A stretch of 64,000 bases of DNA from Acanthochlamys bracteata (GCA_019914995.1 CM034140.1:1426001-1490000); one strand, 5' to 3'. Shown: positions 1 through 13,087, numbered from the stretch's first letter. Program-made: numbers and translations. The notes: a model not told the origin generated them from the letters alone.

Positions 1-250
1 AAAATTTCAGAGAATTGCTCTACCTTGTTCAAGCTTCAAAATCAAAATTCTTCCCCCTCCCCCCAACAAAAAAGAAAACAAAAACGAAAACTTTTCTGCA
101 GAGATTTTAATTCCTTAAAGAAGCACTAAACCACATGACAGAATTCAGCTTCAAACGAATTACATATAACTCAATGAAGAAACCAGAAACAACTCATTAA
201 ACCAATAAAAATTTAACTAAAAAATCACACAAATAACAAACAATTCAACA

Positions 251-255
251 AAAAG

Positions 256-286
<31 letters not shown>

Positions 287-290
287 GAAG
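251..290. repeat. Purine (GAA/GA) simple repeat
   Basis: A run of AAGAA/AAAG units followed by about nine GA dinucleotides, lying in the first intron of the PLATZ gene. Low-complexity tract, likely length-variable. Confidence 0.8.
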
Positions 291-326
291 AAATTCAGGA
301 AAGGGAATGAAAGAAAAATAAATTAC

Positions 327-509
327 CTGGAGAAGAGTGTGAGAAGGGTGAGAAGGAAGACAGTGAGGGCAGATACTAGTGCAGCAATCAAGGCAGAACA
401 TATTCTTCTCATTCTTCCTTCTGCTTTCATGGTACACACAACTCATGAAGAAACTTTCTTCTACTATTAAACCTCCCAACCATCCTGGCACAACTCTTTC
501 CGTCACCAT
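327..509 (-). CDS. PLATZ family transcription factor, first coding exon (partial, runs off window)
   Basis: The 61 residues read here match the N-terminus of plant PLATZ proteins, plant-specific zinc-dependent DNA-binding proteins that usually repress A/T-rich promoters in the nucleus. Visible are the WL..L start, then C24, H27, a KNEKN(M)FCLDCC stretch (C39, C42, C43), C47, C50, H54 and H57, which form the first zinc-binding part, ending in LLQ at a splice donor (CAG|gtaatt, intron from 326 downward). The Met at 507-509 is chosen because it directly precedes the conserved part, and a TATA box at 585-592 leaves room for only a short leader. An upstream in-frame glutamate-rich stretch would lie in that leader. 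The second zinc-binding part and C-terminus lie left of the window. Family is near certain; the subfamily looks like the ICPHC type. Confidence 0.88.
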
Positions 510-584
510 TAATTTTTCTTCTTCTTCTTCTTCTTCAATCTTCACTACTACTGCAATAACAATGACTACTTCTCCATCTCTCTC

Positions 585-592
585 TATATATA
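585..592 (-). promoter_or_regulatory. TATA box of the PLATZ gene
   Basis: TATATATA on the minus strand, about 75 bases upstream of the chosen start codon. It predicts transcription starting near 555-560 and so a leader of about 50 bases. Confidence 0.55.
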
Positions 593-659
593 CTTGCACC
601 GCCACTGCAGCAGTACTACCACCCTCTTTAAATATGCCTACTGTTTTCCTGTAAGATCT

Positions 660-1262
660 CTTTCTTTCTCTAACTAATTAATTATAATGCTGTATATATA
701 GTTAAATCACCCATGATGATTATAACGTCTGTAAAACTTTTTAAGTTTTCTGTTTTTTTGAGGGTTATGGAATGGTTTGGCTTTGCCAGCAGGTATGCGA
801 GGGAAAGGGGGTTGTTAATCCTGGTCAGCTACTAACAAGGAGAGAGGGAACAGGTCTCATTCATCTATTGGTTCTTTCAATTTGACAGTGATCCCTTTCA
901 TAACAATACATACACGTAAAAGAATTTCGTTTTATGAATTTGTGAAAATAAGTTCATGAGTTTTAACATAACACAAAACAGTTCTCGTCTCTTTCACTTT
1001 TTTCACTGAATTACTATATTCTATACTATGATGATCAATATTGATGAGAAGTTTTAGGAGTTAAAATAACTGAGTAGAAGGAAAGATTGTTGTTTTTATT
1101 GTTTTCCTGTGAAATTTGTTGATGTTGTTGCAGAAAGGGTTCGAGCAACAGTTGCCATAGCAGCAGCAGTGGCTACTAGTGCAGATACAAAGCATTGCCG
1201 CTCTTTTGTTTTCTTCTTGAGTTTCTGTGTAGGCCTTTTTATGCGATGCAGAGAAAATTAAA
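660..1262. other. PLATZ upstream region, no gene seen
   Basis: Mixed-composition DNA upstream of the PLATZ promoter. Reading frames are short and lack recognisable protein or splice structure on either strand. A short GCAGCAGCAG-containing stretch near 1160 does not form a supported exon. Confidence 0.5.
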
Positions 1263-1478
1263 AGTGTGTTTTGAAAGTAATTTTTAAAAATATTTTTATT
1301 TAATTTTGAAAAATAAATTTATTTTTTTATTTTAATAATAAGAATAAATAATAATAAAATTTTAGTATGTATAAACTTTTATATTTTGTTAAATTTAAAT
1401 AAAATTATAATATAATATAATAATTATTAAAAAATTAATAAATTATTTTGTGCAAATGCAATGCCAAACAAGCACGAA
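1263..1478. mobile_element. Degenerate MITE relic
   Basis: AT-rich block bounded by a GTGTGTTTTGAA-like left edge and a CCAAACAAGCAC right edge whose reverse complement resembles the left edge. The interior shows the alternating A-run/T-run pattern of the better elements in this window. No clean target-site duplication is seen, so the ends are approximate. Confidence 0.35.
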
Positions 1479-1914
1479 GCAGGAATGAAAATTGAAGCTG
1501 TGCAACTGAATCAAAAAAATTTGCACATATTTTGTGCTCCCTCTATTCATCTTCAAAGTTTATATATTGTATTGCTATTCAAATTCTTTCCAAAATGCAC
1601 CAAGTATATAAGTTGTGAGTAGGATGTAAATCTGAATTTGATAGAACCAAATTCAATAAAAAGTAAAATAGAAATAAATTTGATAAATTTAAAATAAAAT
1701 TGATTCAAATTTTATAAATTGATGAAAACAGCTGAGTACCCTTAATGTTGAAACACAATATTAATTTTGAACTTAAAAATTTGTGATTACGGATTAATAA
1801 GATGGGTGTTGGACCAAGGCAATCATAAGCATTTGTTAAAAGTAATGGAGAGTACTGAACGTTTACTACATAGCTGTTTGCAGAACTAATAATCAAAAAG
1901 GATTCAACGGTTAA

Positions 1915-2100
1915 ATCGTTTGGAGTAATTTTAAAATAGATATTTTTTAAAATAAAAAGTATTTTTGTTTTTTTAAACTAATTTTATTTTATTTAAAAAA
2001 ATAAAAAATATTTATAATTTTTAAATAATTTTCTTAATTCTTATAATAAATATATTTAAAAATATAAAATTAAAAGTTAAAAAATTATTTTTGAAAATGC
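1915..2100. mobile_element. MITE, about 186 bp, TAA target-site duplication
   Basis: The AT-rich block is flanked by TAA at 1912-1914 and again at 2101-2103. The left edge carries CGTTTGG and the interior has the ATATTTTTTAAAATAAAAAG pattern shared with the 3656-3926 element. The right inverted repeat is weak. The 3-bp TAA duplication fits PIF/Harbinger (Tourist-like) MITEs. Confidence 0.5.
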
Positions 2101-2671
2101 TAAGTAAACTACCAGCGGAGCAAAAAAGAAGCATTCCCAAGGCTGCAGTAGTTCTAAATGATGACATCTTTATCATCATAATCATTATCCAAGAAAAAGA
2201 AAGATACAATTATTTAATTTAAAAAATTCCATAAAACTATTCAATTTTAAAATATAGAATTCCTTTCTCAAAATTTAAAATATTTTAAAATATTATAAAA
2301 GTTATTTAAGAATTGTAAAAATTACAAAAATGCACTAATATGCGGCCACTAAAATAAACGTAAAGAACAACTTAGTAATTATCACTGGAACTAGCGAAAA
2401 ATTTTACAATTTGAAGACGGCGTTTAATTAACTCTTATAAAAAATAACAGATGAAGAAATTCTAGTAGAAGCAACTGTAGATTGCATCACTCTGGCACCA
2501 AGTTGGACTGGAAAAATGTTGCAGGAATTGAACGTACTGCGTTGGCGTTAACAATTAAACAGCATTGCTGCCACCTCGCTAGTAGATAAGATCCCAATCC
2601 ACAACCCTCTCCTTTTTATTTTGTTCTCTTTTCGTACGAAACTCTTTTCTGTGAGTTCTGTTTAGGGCTAA

Positions 2672-3274
2672 GGGCATCTTTCAATTTCACAAAATTTGCT
2701 TTTTCTTATTAAAATTTGGTTAAAATTTTTATTTTTTGTTTTAATTGTTTCGAAAAAATAAAACTTATTTTTTAAAATAAAACGGATTTATCTTAATATT
2801 ATGCTTATTTTCTGAAAAATAATTTTTAAAATCTTTTAATTTTAAATTTGAGTTGAAAGTGAGTTTTTAAGTAAAAAATTTATTTTAGTTTCAAAATGAG
2901 TTGATAGTTGAAATATAATTTAAAAAGATGAGCGTGAAGTGTAGATAAACAAGCTTTTAACTTTATAAAAAATCAATTTTAAAAAAACTCACTTTTGTGA
3001 AAATAAAAATATGCTTAAAGTAAAATTGTTTTTAAAAATAAATATAAAAATTATCTTATAGTAATGATTAAGAAAAGTATTTATGAAACATTTATGCTAA
3101 ATTCAAAAAGTTTGGTTAAATTTTAAAATATACTTATTATTTCATATTTTAAATAGTAGTTTATTAAACTAATTTTAAATTTAAAAAATATAAAAAGTAT
3201 TTTTCTAATAAATTTTTTAAAAAGTATTTTTATTTAAATTTTTTTTCTATTTTACGATCACTCAAAAAAGTCCC
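2672..3274. mobile_element. Candidate 603-bp inverted-repeat element, TAA duplication
   Basis: The left edge GGGCATCTTTCAATTTCAC and the reverse complement of the right edge (GGGACTTTTTTGAGTGA) agree over most of the first dozen bases. TAA flanks both sides (2669-2671 and 3275-3277). It has no open reading frame. It is longer than its neighbours and may contain a nested copy. Termini resemble those at 56310-56552. Confidence 0.45.
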
Positions 3275-3655
3275 TAAAAGGCTAGATGTGATCAGATTCT
3301 GAATAGCTGAAGACAACTGAAGCTACAGTAAAGCTCTTAGTTTCCTTTCACATCTGCAGCAGCTGTTTGGACTTTTGGTGCTATTCGGAGTTAATGCCCA
3401 GTGAAAGTTAGTAATAATTAAATAAAACAGATCCGGAGTTGCCAAACCATGTAGAACACTGTAGCATGTTTCGTATATCTGAGTTAAACAAAACTTTTTA
3501 CAAAATTATACTTATATTTATTATATAATATATAATTTATTTATATATTTAAATTATAAAAGAATTCTAAAATTTTATGCATAATCTTTAGATTTATGTA
3601 ATCTCAATATATCACTTCTAAAAATATTGTCCTAAACGTTCAGCAAAGTAACTAA

Positions 3656-3926
3656 AGGGGCGTTTAAAATTACTTATAAAATAGAATTTTTTAAAATAAA
3701 AAATATTTTTATTTTTTTTAAAAATAAATTATATTTTTTAAAAAATAAATTATATTTTTTTACTTCTAAAAAAATAATAAAAATATATAATAAAAAAATT
3801 TCACTTCGTAAATTTTTTTTACATTTTTTAAAATTTTAAATAAATTTTTATATATTTATAAAATATGTATTAAAAAATATAAAATAAAAAAAAATTAATA
3901 AGCAGTCAGCTGTGCCAAACACCCGC
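3656..3926. mobile_element. MITE, 271 bp, same family as 56557-56816
   Basis: The left terminus AGGGGCGTTT and the reverse complement of the right terminus GCGGGTGTTTGG are imperfect inverted repeats, with TAA at 3653-3655 and 3927-3929. The interior shares long near-identical stretches with 56557-56816: ACTTCTAAAAAAATAATAAA, a TCACT.CGTA motif, and TATATTTATAAAATATGTATT. This makes the two copies clearly related. No coding capacity; the 3-bp TAA duplication points to PIF/Harbinger. Confidence 0.75.
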
Positions 3927-4066
3927 TAATTAGATACAGAGATACAGAGAGTTGGCAAATCATGTAGAACGCTGTAGTCCACTATTTTCTGTCTTTCTTT
4001 TCTTCCTTTGAGTCCACAGAGTTTGTATATACGGTTATTTTGAATTTACATCAGAACTACATTTAA

Positions 4067-4288
4067 ACTGCTGTTTAGAAGTATTTATAAAATAATTTTT
4101 TTTGAAATAAGAAATATTATTATTCTATTTTGATAAATGAGATTTACTAGTTTGATCCCAAAAAAAATAAAATTTTCTATAATTTCTAAAATTTTAAAAT
4201 AAATATTATATTATAAACATTTATTTTAAAAAATATAAAATAAAAAATTAATTAAGAGTTTTTTCAAAATGAAAAACCAAACGGCACT
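4067..4288. mobile_element. MITE, 222 bp, TAA target-site duplication
   Basis: Left end ACTGCTGTTTAG and reverse complement of right end AGTGCCGTTTGG match at 9 of 12 positions. TAA occurs at 4064-4066 and 4289-4291. The interior includes TTTATAAAATAA and a late AAAAATATAAAATAAAAAAT stretch typical of the family here. Confidence 0.65.
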
Positions 4289-4325
4289 TAAATTAAAACT
4301 GCAGTTACAAAAAGCTATTTAAGAT

Positions 4326-4467
4326 GATGTTTGTTTAAGCTTTTTAACTCCTTTTTATTTTAATTTTTAATAAGTTTTATAGTATTATTTAAATAAAAAT
4401 AAATTTATATTAAATATTTTCTAAATATTTATTATTAATTTTTTTTAAAAAAGTATTTCCAAACATC
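4326..4467. mobile_element. Short inverted-repeat relic
   Basis: AT-rich block starting GATGTTTG and ending CCAAACATC, so about 8 bases of terminal inverted repeat remain. No target-site duplication is visible. Probably a truncated member of the same MITE group. Confidence 0.35.
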
Positions 4468-4469
4468 TG

Positions 4470-6816
4470 CGATGCATTTGGGTATTAATTTCAAAATACT
4501 GCGGGTACCTCTAAAAATCACAGCTCAAAAACATCCATCCACTTTTGTGATTTCTTTTCAACCCATGTTCTTTCTCTTTTCTATATCTGTATATTTCTTA
4601 TTTATATTTTCCTCTTCACTTCCTAGTCTTATAAATATATTTTCAAAAAAAATAACTAAAAGTGTTTTTCTTAATAATAATAAAATATTTTTGAAATAAT
4701 AAACATGATTATTGAGAAGTAAAGAATTATTTCTATTAGAATGTAGTTTATATTATTACATCCAAATAATTTTAAAGATTAGAGTTGTTAGTGTCGTAAA
4801 CTAACAAATACTTCAATAACTTTCTATATTAATTGACAATAAATACTCTGTGTAATTTATTTCTTAAAAATTTCATTTAATTTCTAGAAATTATTTTCTA
4901 TAAAAAAAACATAATCAAGGAAGACAACATGCCAACAAAGAACTATGCTATCCATAATTACTGTTTGAAATTGTCTAGTAAAAGCTTTTAAAAAATGACG
5001 CAATTACCAAGATTCCAGTGTTCACAGACATTCCAAATGGCTACAAAGAAACATCAAATCAAACTCCAGGAGAAGCTACAGGAGCAGACTGATTTTTCTC
5101 TTATCTCTCTCTTGTATACAGCTATAACGGTTGCCAGGGTCCTTCCCTGCAACCCTTTGTTATATAGACCTAACATCAGTTTGAATCCGTAGGGTCTTCA
5201 TATGCGCCGTTGTTCAGAAAACTACCAAAACTTTACTAACTTAACAAGCTGGGAGACTGCACGAATTGATTGCCAATTTGATTTTTGTTACCACAATGAA
5301 ATTTCAAGAATGTTGGTTCCTTTTTTTTATTGCAAAGCTCACTTCTATTCAGGTACTGTAGAATTCCTCTTTTCTTTTTTTTCCCCTCTAAAACTCATGC
5401 AAATTTCACAGTAGCATTGTTGATTCAAGTAGCCAACTGTACCTCATAGTTTGAAGGTTTTATGTGCGGTTGTGTACATAGAATGGCATCCACAAACTTG
5501 AATCACCTTATGGTACATTCTAAATTATCATTGGAACCTGAAGGATTATTAAACGGAGGCCAAATTCTCGAGCTTAGGATCCCCTCGTTTGATTTGTTGG
5601 ATCAATTTTTTATGGTCTTCTTGCTTAGCAGTAAAACGAGAACTATAATTTAAAAATGCCCAATCACGTAATGCAAGTATCATCACAGATGCAGGTTTGT
5701 TATTAGTGAAGGCAGCTTATTGTTGGCGGGGAAACTATTTATAGCCATGATTTTACATGTCTTAATAATTGCCACTACTTTCGATACTTGTTGTCCAAGA
5801 CCGGACCACCCATGGTAATGCTAAGTTGACCTCTTATTATCCAAACACTATGAAGTGGCAAAGTTACTAAATTTTGTTGCAGGGTGATCCAACTACAATA
5901 TATTTTATGATTAGGGTCTCTGCAACTAAAAGAAACATAGAACTGGTTGAAAATGGTCTTAACCTGAATGAATTGGGCAGAATGTATTTCACATTTTGAA
6001 ACTCAAATTGTAGACCTAAACCTGAACAAGCCACAGAGAGTTTGTGGTTACAGACCTAAGAGAACATCCGACACTCTTGCTCACATAAGCCTAATAGGGT
6101 AGTTTCCAGCTGACAAACAGGAAATCAATTATGGAGATCAATTATAAAAGCCTGAAGCGGGCCCGAAACATTCCTTGCTCTTTGGGGCCACATTGGCAAA
6201 ACACTCTGGGAAGTTTGCTAAAATTTCACCAGACTCGATGAAGAGGAGTATCACTAGATGCTGGTCAATTGACCAGCTTGTAATTTTCAACTATTAGATC
6301 AGTTGAGAGTTGTCTAATCAAATTTACAACTAGATACCACTGTATTGGAGAAGACAAGCAGAAACAGAACTGCATATCACGCTTACGCAGCTGCATATCA
6401 CATGATTTTGAGCATCTTTGGTGTAGACACATTAAATTGTGATGAGAAAGTGACAAACTGAAAATGTTACTTCTCATGTGGCAGGAATAACATGGAGTTT
6501 TGTTGGCATACCTACATGCATGATGCCGCTATAGAATTCACAAAAGCGAAATGACTACGATTTAAGCAGAACCTGAAAGCATGGCCGCTTCTTCAGTATA
6601 TCCTTGTTGTATTCACTCGTGCCTAGTCAATGGAAATAAAGTGAAATTTAGTCAAGCTTAAATATGTTCAGATAACAATCGACTTTTTATCATATTTTTC
6701 ATCTTTCATAAACTATTTGTGCTCCATGAAATAAATTAATCTACCCAACATGCAGTACGATACGCCCATCTAGAAGCATGCTAAATAAGAGAGAATGGGA
6801 GGCGACAACTAAACAT
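4470..6816. other. Intergenic region and thioredoxin o 3' flank, no gene seen
   Basis: Short frames only, without family resemblance. The part nearest 6.8 kb, more mixed in composition, is probably the 3' untranslated region of the thioredoxin gene. An 18-bp palindrome at 6260-6277 is the one discrete feature. Confidence 0.5.
6260..6277. promoter_or_regulatory. Perfect 18-bp palindrome with two opposed W-box cores
   Basis: GCTGGTCAATTGACCAGC reads identically on both strands and contains TTGACC in each orientation, the core recognised by plant WRKY factors. It lies downstream of the thioredoxin o stop codon, not in an obvious promoter, so function is inference only. Confidence 0.3.
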
Positions 6817-9800
6817 TTACTTGAAGAGATCTTCCGTGATGTTCTTCAGCTGTGTAGCATCAGCACCCACAATTTCAGCAGCCTTCTTACCGCTTTGAAA
6901 AAGGTGGAATGTTGGCTGCGCATTTTCAGATATTATAGCATCAAGTCCAGTTAGTTACTCAGATATTTAGCAGAAGAACTTGGCCTAAATGGATTCTAAA
7001 CATAGTAAAGAAGTAACAGAATCCGGTTACATATTAAAGCATGAGTAAATGGTCGTCATATGATAAGAAGCAGAGATTTAAAAAATGCATAAAGATGAAT
7101 CTGAAAATCATCATAAGCAACAGGACCCTACAAAAAAATTCTCACGTGAGCAGATGGCAAAGTATGACCTTCCTCAGAAATTCTTTTTCCGAGGTAATAA
7201 AGATTCGGGTATGGAAAGACCCTACCAGCTTTCATCTTTTCACCCGAAACTTGTTCCAGGTACATGGTTCCAACTTCATAAAGAGCCATTACAAGTTCAT
7301 AATGACGATTAAATCTTTGTCCTTTCAAAGGCTAGTTATGATGCATTTATACAATAACTGTCAATATGTGCATGCAAACTGATAAAATCTCATTAACTGT
7401 AAATCATAAAAGTTCATCAATATTCTCATACACTTTAAAGACATTTCAGACTAGGCTAAGCCTGCACCAAGTTCCCCTTAGCAGGCAAACCAATAGATAC
7501 ACTTTGGAATACAACAAACGTAAGAAAAAGTGATTATCACGATTATGTTATAGTATATCAACTTGATCCTTGTAACACATGCTTAGTTAGAGGCGAAGTG
7601 TATATTGTATCACCTTTAAAAGTAAGTTAGATGTACATGCCTCATCAAATTCAAGAAACTACATCTGATATGGCAAATGAGGTATTCATCTAGAAACTCG
7701 TTATGAATAGCAGTAGCTTCCCCTGTCCTTACTCAGGTATCAGAAAGGTATTTATAGGACCAAGTAAGATTTCACAATTTTACAGGATCAAGAGAGCCAT
7801 AGACCAATTTAATGTTCTATGGCTATGCCATACTAGGACATGCCAAGCAACATTCCATGGTACCCAAGTAGGAACAAAACTTATCACCTAACTAGACCAA
7901 CATGCATTTAACATACTGAATTACTTACATTTACAACAGTGCTGATAGAGTATCAGTACAGATTACCACGTAGTTTACACCTTGCAGGTCTGGCCGCATT
8001 ATCAGATAGTGGCAATTTCTTTTTAAGTCCTCATTTTGCAATAACCAATCACAAAAGTGCACAAAGCTTAACTTAGTGAGTTATTAATATTTGTCAGAAT
8101 TGCAATTTGAATATTGAATTTGAATGTCAGAGCAATTTTGAATTTGATATTTGAATTATTTGTCTAATTGTATTTGGAAGGACCAACCGGAACATAATTA
8201 AAGAGCTTAGAATTAATATATGTAATTAGTCGTTTCTGGACCAAAGATAATATGATTAAATGATTTCTGATTTTACAATTCTTAATGCATCTCTTATTTA
8301 ATTCTAAACTAGACCAAAATTAGGATCAATGAAAGATAGGTGATTTTGTATTGGATTGAGGTTAGAATCATAATTTGAAGTTTGATCTAAGGACTGGACC
8401 AAATTATTATGTACGAAATCTTCACTTTAGTCAATAATAAAGTTTTTACTCGTTTAAGTTTCAAACAAAAGATGAAAATTCACAGTTCTATGATGTTGTG
8501 TCCGACTAATAGAATTACAGAATTTAAAATTACGCAATACTAGAAGTACACATACCACAGAGTATATCTTCAGCTTGTTCAATATGCTGCCAAAGCCCTC
8601 CTGGAGTATATAAAAAATTATTGCTGGCACAGCAAGTTTGTTACAATAGCTTAAGGAAATTTTAAGTGCAACTGGTGCCACTGTGGTCTCCTCATAATGT
8701 ACAGCAATCATTATAGAGATATGTGCTGATATATAGAACTCTTCATTTACCAATACAATATTAGCAATCAGAATTGGCATAATGCATTTCCACATAAAAG
8801 TTTTGACAATAAACAGAATGAACTCTGTTGATTACACTGGACTAGAACTTATTTGCTCCTATACAACTCCTACATACCTGGTCAATGTCAATCTTGTAAG
8901 TTGCAACATTTGAAAACTTCTTGCTTGTCTCTTCAAGTATAGGAGTCATAAATCTGCCTACAAGGAGACAGTTAACTTATTGTATTAGAAAAGCGATGTA
9001 GTGACATGCTCAAACAAATGCCATGATTATCGAGTCTCCACATCGTTGGTAAAGAGCGTGCTGAATCAGTTAGAAATTGAGCGTAGTTGAGGACATCATT
9101 AAGCAAGAGAACTCAGCTAATATAGAGAGAGAAAAACAGAGTAGAAGGTTCTAACACTGATCAAATTCAATTTGCTACACAAGTATTATACAACTTAAAA
9201 TAGAAACAGCTTTCGGATATTTTCACCGGAGATTAGGCCTATTCATGGTGAATGTTAGCTTGTGAAAATTATCCAAATTATACCCCCTAGAAATGGCCAA
9301 ATAAAGCCACAATGGAAGCACTTTATTATAGCAGAAGCATGGTTAGTGCTCAGATTCATTTGCCAAATTCCAGGGATCAATCTTGTCTTATGTCAATTTT
9401 TATCAAACCAGGTGCATGCAACAGTCCATAATTTGCAGTGACCAAATTTAGGATTTGTCATAGTCTGTCTCATTGATTTCTTATGTTACCTGAAATAACC
9501 TTCACGCATAAAACAGTATAAAGCTAAAATTCTCAGAAAGACGTGTTAAGGTGAACACAGAATGAAAAGTTTGGGTTTAGAAGAAAGCATACATGGACCA
9601 CACCATACTGCAGTGAAGTAGAAGATTGCATTGCCTTTTTCATCTGCAAGAGAACCATAACTGACTGTGTTATAAGCACTAGAAGAAAAACCAAAGTTCT
9701 TGAGATATACCCATCTCAGAAAAAAGTTGTGAAAGGGCAACACGTATGAGCATTAATAGCGTCATCCTATAATGTTCCTGTTCCAACTTCAAACTGGAAG

Positions 9801-10852
9801 CAATGACTTGATGACTGACTAAATGAATAAACCCTTCGGGAGACGCTTGAGTAGAATAGCTTGTGAAGCTAAATCACCAATATAAACCAAAAATAATACC
9901 TCAAAAAGAACAATCTGAAACCTCCCTGATTAACACAACAAAAGCAATCCCATCCACACAATAAAGTCAACAGCATCTTTGATAAGCACTTAAATCACAG
10001 AACATTGGTGAGTAAAAGAACAGCCAAAATTCAAACCCATTAAAATTACTTCTCAAAAGGAGCTAAGTAACTCCAAATAGAATAAATATGCAACTAACAG
10101 GTGTGCTTTGACTACGCTAGTTCAAGACCAACATAACAAATGGCATTGGTGTCAAAACACATTATAATTCATACAGGCATATAAACTGTTGTATAAAACC
10201 AATGACATAGAGAGAATATATCTATAGAATCAACGTGGCCAAGCACCATAACTACCCATTTGCTATGCACTCCAAAATCCTGATCACAGTACCTAATACT
10301 AGCGCGTCACAAAAAAAGCACGCTTCTAATATTCATGTTGTATAAGACCAACTTAAGTAACATCTTCAAGCTTTTAATCGATTTCTAAAATAAACATCAA
10401 AACTATTGTTTGCCACAGAATCTGACCAATAAAATAGATATTAATCTATACGAATATATTTGAGACAAAACAGACCTTGAACTTTGTCGCGGATAGTGTT
10501 GAACTGTTCTGCCGATCCAATCTGCACTATATTCGATGAACCTGCGAACACGAATAGCAATCAACATTAAGAAATCCAGAAAATATGTGTTGATTGATCC
10601 GAGATAAGTATATAGAGAAAGAGATAGAGAAAAACCTGACGGAGAAGAGAAGCAACGTTTGAGCGAGAAACAGAAAGGACGAGAAGAAGAAAAAAGGGAT
10701 GGTTGTAACTGTGACGAGACTCGAAGAAGAGAAGGGGGTGAACCGTTGAAGTTCAGCGGCCGAGATGGATGGCGAACTATGCCGGCGGCGGCGGCGGCAG
10801 AGGAAGAGCTGATGCAGCGGAGGTGGAGGTAGAGCGCGTGCCTTGTTGCCAT
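6817..10852 (-). CDS. Thioredoxin o, mitochondrial
   Basis: Small dithiol-disulfide oxidoreductase of the plant mitochondrial thioredoxin system, reduced by NADPH-thioredoxin reductase. Six coding exons join in one frame: 10852-10636, 10541-10476, 9643-9593, 8957-8878, 8600-8556 and 6915-6817, giving 185 residues. Residues 1-72 are rich in Ser, Arg and Ala with few acids, as expected for a mitochondrial presequence. The active site WCGPC is at 108-112, split by an intron between its last two residues' codons; FMTPI follows, and the conserved Pro of the SVPT turn is at 154. The C-terminus (GAD.T.LKN) matches the o class. Intron 5 is long (about 1.6 kb) and holds no gene. TGGGCC-type motifs lie upstream. 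All key residues are intact, so it looks functional. Confidence 0.93.
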
Positions 10853-10964
10853 TTTTCGTTATTAGTTTTCCTTCCAACTGTTGTAGAATCCTCCAAAATT
10901 TCGTACAGAAACCAAGTTGGACCAAGCCTGACCAATAAAACCCCATTTCCGAAGCCCTAATTAA

Positions 10965-11026
10965 GAAACTGGCCCAAATAATGTTTCCCAGAACGAACCC
11001 ATCTTCACTATCTAAAATGGCCCAAG
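10965..11026 (-). promoter_or_regulatory. Site II (TGGGCC/T) motifs upstream of thioredoxin o
   Basis: Two GGCCCA motifs (about 10971 and 11019) read as TGGGCC on the minus strand, about 120 and 170 bases upstream of the start codon. A CCCTAA telo-box-like motif lies near 10955. Such TCP-bound site II elements are common in promoters of nuclear genes for mitochondrial proteins; the role here is inferred. Confidence 0.45.
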
Positions 11027-11029
11027 TCA

Positions 11030-12958
11030 TGTTTTCCTAACAAATAACTTTCTAAAGGTTCTGTTTATTTATGGGAATCTTTAATAGAATTCAAATTCTC
11101 AAATACAGAATAAGAAAAAATATTCTTTGATATTGACTGCATGCTTTAGATGTGACGTAACGGATGAAGGAATTAGTGGAGTTCTTAACCGACTTAATAA
11201 ATCCGCTCACAAGAAAAATATTTTTCTTTAGAAATTTGATCTAATCTTGCTTTATTAAGAAACAATACCAGCAGAGTATGAGCTAAATCTTCGGCTTTCA
11301 TTTCATTTGTCTCCTTTTGAAATTAGAAATTGGTAATTCAGTTAGTAATTGTTTCTGTAATATTTTTATTGATAAAGCCCATTAAGGAATTGGGCCGTTT
11401 GATTTTGGAAAACTTGTACTGCAGGTGAACAAGTTGTAGTGCAGTACTACATCTCAATCCTTGGAATTGAGGGAAATAAATTAACCGCCTCCAATAGACT
11501 TTGACAAAAAGGCAATTCTAGAAACAATTGACATTGAATTAAGTGCTAGAATATTTAATTATAGACTCTTATAATTTTTTAATAATAAAGTTTTATTTTA
11601 AATAACAATGACTGTTTAATTTAAAATTTATCAAAAAATTATTACATATTAAGCATCCATAATTTTATTTTTTTATTAAATTTAGAGTTTCGAATAGTTT
11701 GTATATTTTATTTACATAAAAAATTTAAAATTTTATTTTCACGTACAAAATTTTAATTTTAATTTTCTTATTTATATATATATATTTTTCAATATAATTC
11801 TATTTTTAATTTCTAATTTATTTTTAAAAATTATTAAAATATAAATAGTAACTCTATTTTCAATTATTTTTAAAAAATTCACTTTCAATTTTTACTTTGA
11901 AATTCAACTACGAATATTTAAAATACGTCTACATATATAAGAAAAGTAAATATACTAATTTATTATCAACAAATATATCATAATTTTTATAATAAATTAA
12001 ATTTATTATTGTCAGTTTGACTTACAAATATAAGCAAAATATATATAAATATAAATATACGAAATCATGTCGAAAATTGTTCAACATTTTTTTTAAATTG
12101 ATCATATATACGATTCTTATGCTATATTAGCATGCATCACTTTATTTTTAGTTGCAATATAGTAGTACATGTAGCAAAAATGTAGTACAATTTGTACTAC
12201 CAAGTAATTTAGCCAAAAACTGGTCAAGCCAAATAGTCACCCCATAGAACAGGTATCCTGCTTTGACTTGTTACCAACTTCCAATATCTCAATTATTTCA
12301 AAACCTTTACAAAATAAAAAATCTATAAAATTCAATTACTTCTATGCATGGTACCGTGTGAACAAATTGCCCATTATCTAATTCCAAAATAATCTTCTCT
12401 CTCATTAATTTATTATCAACGTAACGCAAAAACTATTAAAATATTATTTCGAACTAAAGTAAAAGTTTGAAAGCGTTGGAAGAATTTTTTATTTTCTTTT
12501 TTTGGGTAAGAGTTTTTGAATTCTGTTAAACTGTTTTTTAAGTTGTTGAACAACTCCAACTCAGATTATTATCATGTATGTCTTTTAGATAGATGGCCGC
12601 CGGTCGTTGTTCAGCATCGCTGAAATTGAAAGCAAAGAAATGAAAGTATAATCAACAAGAAGTTCTAAATTCAACTGCTCCAACACGTTTTCCAGCCTTA
12701 TTTCCCAAATTACCCTTTCCATAAATATCCTTATAAATCAAAAGCTTATAATTTGCAAAATGAGCTTTCAAATTTTGTATTTAGTTTTCCTCTTCACCTC
12801 AAAATAAGGCCGAATAGCCTAAAAATGCAACATTCGAAACGTCTAGGTCTGCAAAAACTATTATTAACCCCTCGATTTCGTAATTAAAATAAACAGAAAC
12901 ATGAACTCCTTAAAAAGGGCTAAATGGTCAACAAATTCTAAAGAACAAGTTCTGACCA
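11030..12958. other. AT-rich intergenic region and RAN1 promoter, no gene seen
   Basis: Very AT-rich from about 11.55 to 12.45 kb with no supported reading frame. Composition rises toward 12.6 kb, where the RAN1 promoter should lie. I could not place a convincing TATA box. Confidence 0.5.
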
Positions 12959-13050
12959 ATGTTTGTGGAAGTCTTTTCTTCAACCACCCTCTCCCCTTAT
13001 ATTTCCTTCGATTCTTCTCCATTTCTCAGTACTCTCTCTGCAATTTTTAA

Positions 13051-13080
13051 TTCATTCATTCGTTCATTCATTCATTCATC
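13051..13080. repeat. CATT tetranucleotide repeat in the RAN1 leader
   Basis: About seven TTCA/CATT units just before the RAN1 start codon, in the leader or, if the upstream Met is used, coding Ser/Phe-rich sequence. Confidence 0.75.
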
Positions 13081-13087
13081 TTCTCTA

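Noticed and set aside
4995..5653. Three consecutive short plus-strand frames suggesting a small gene
   Set aside because: Different frames with no splice sites linking them and no family match.
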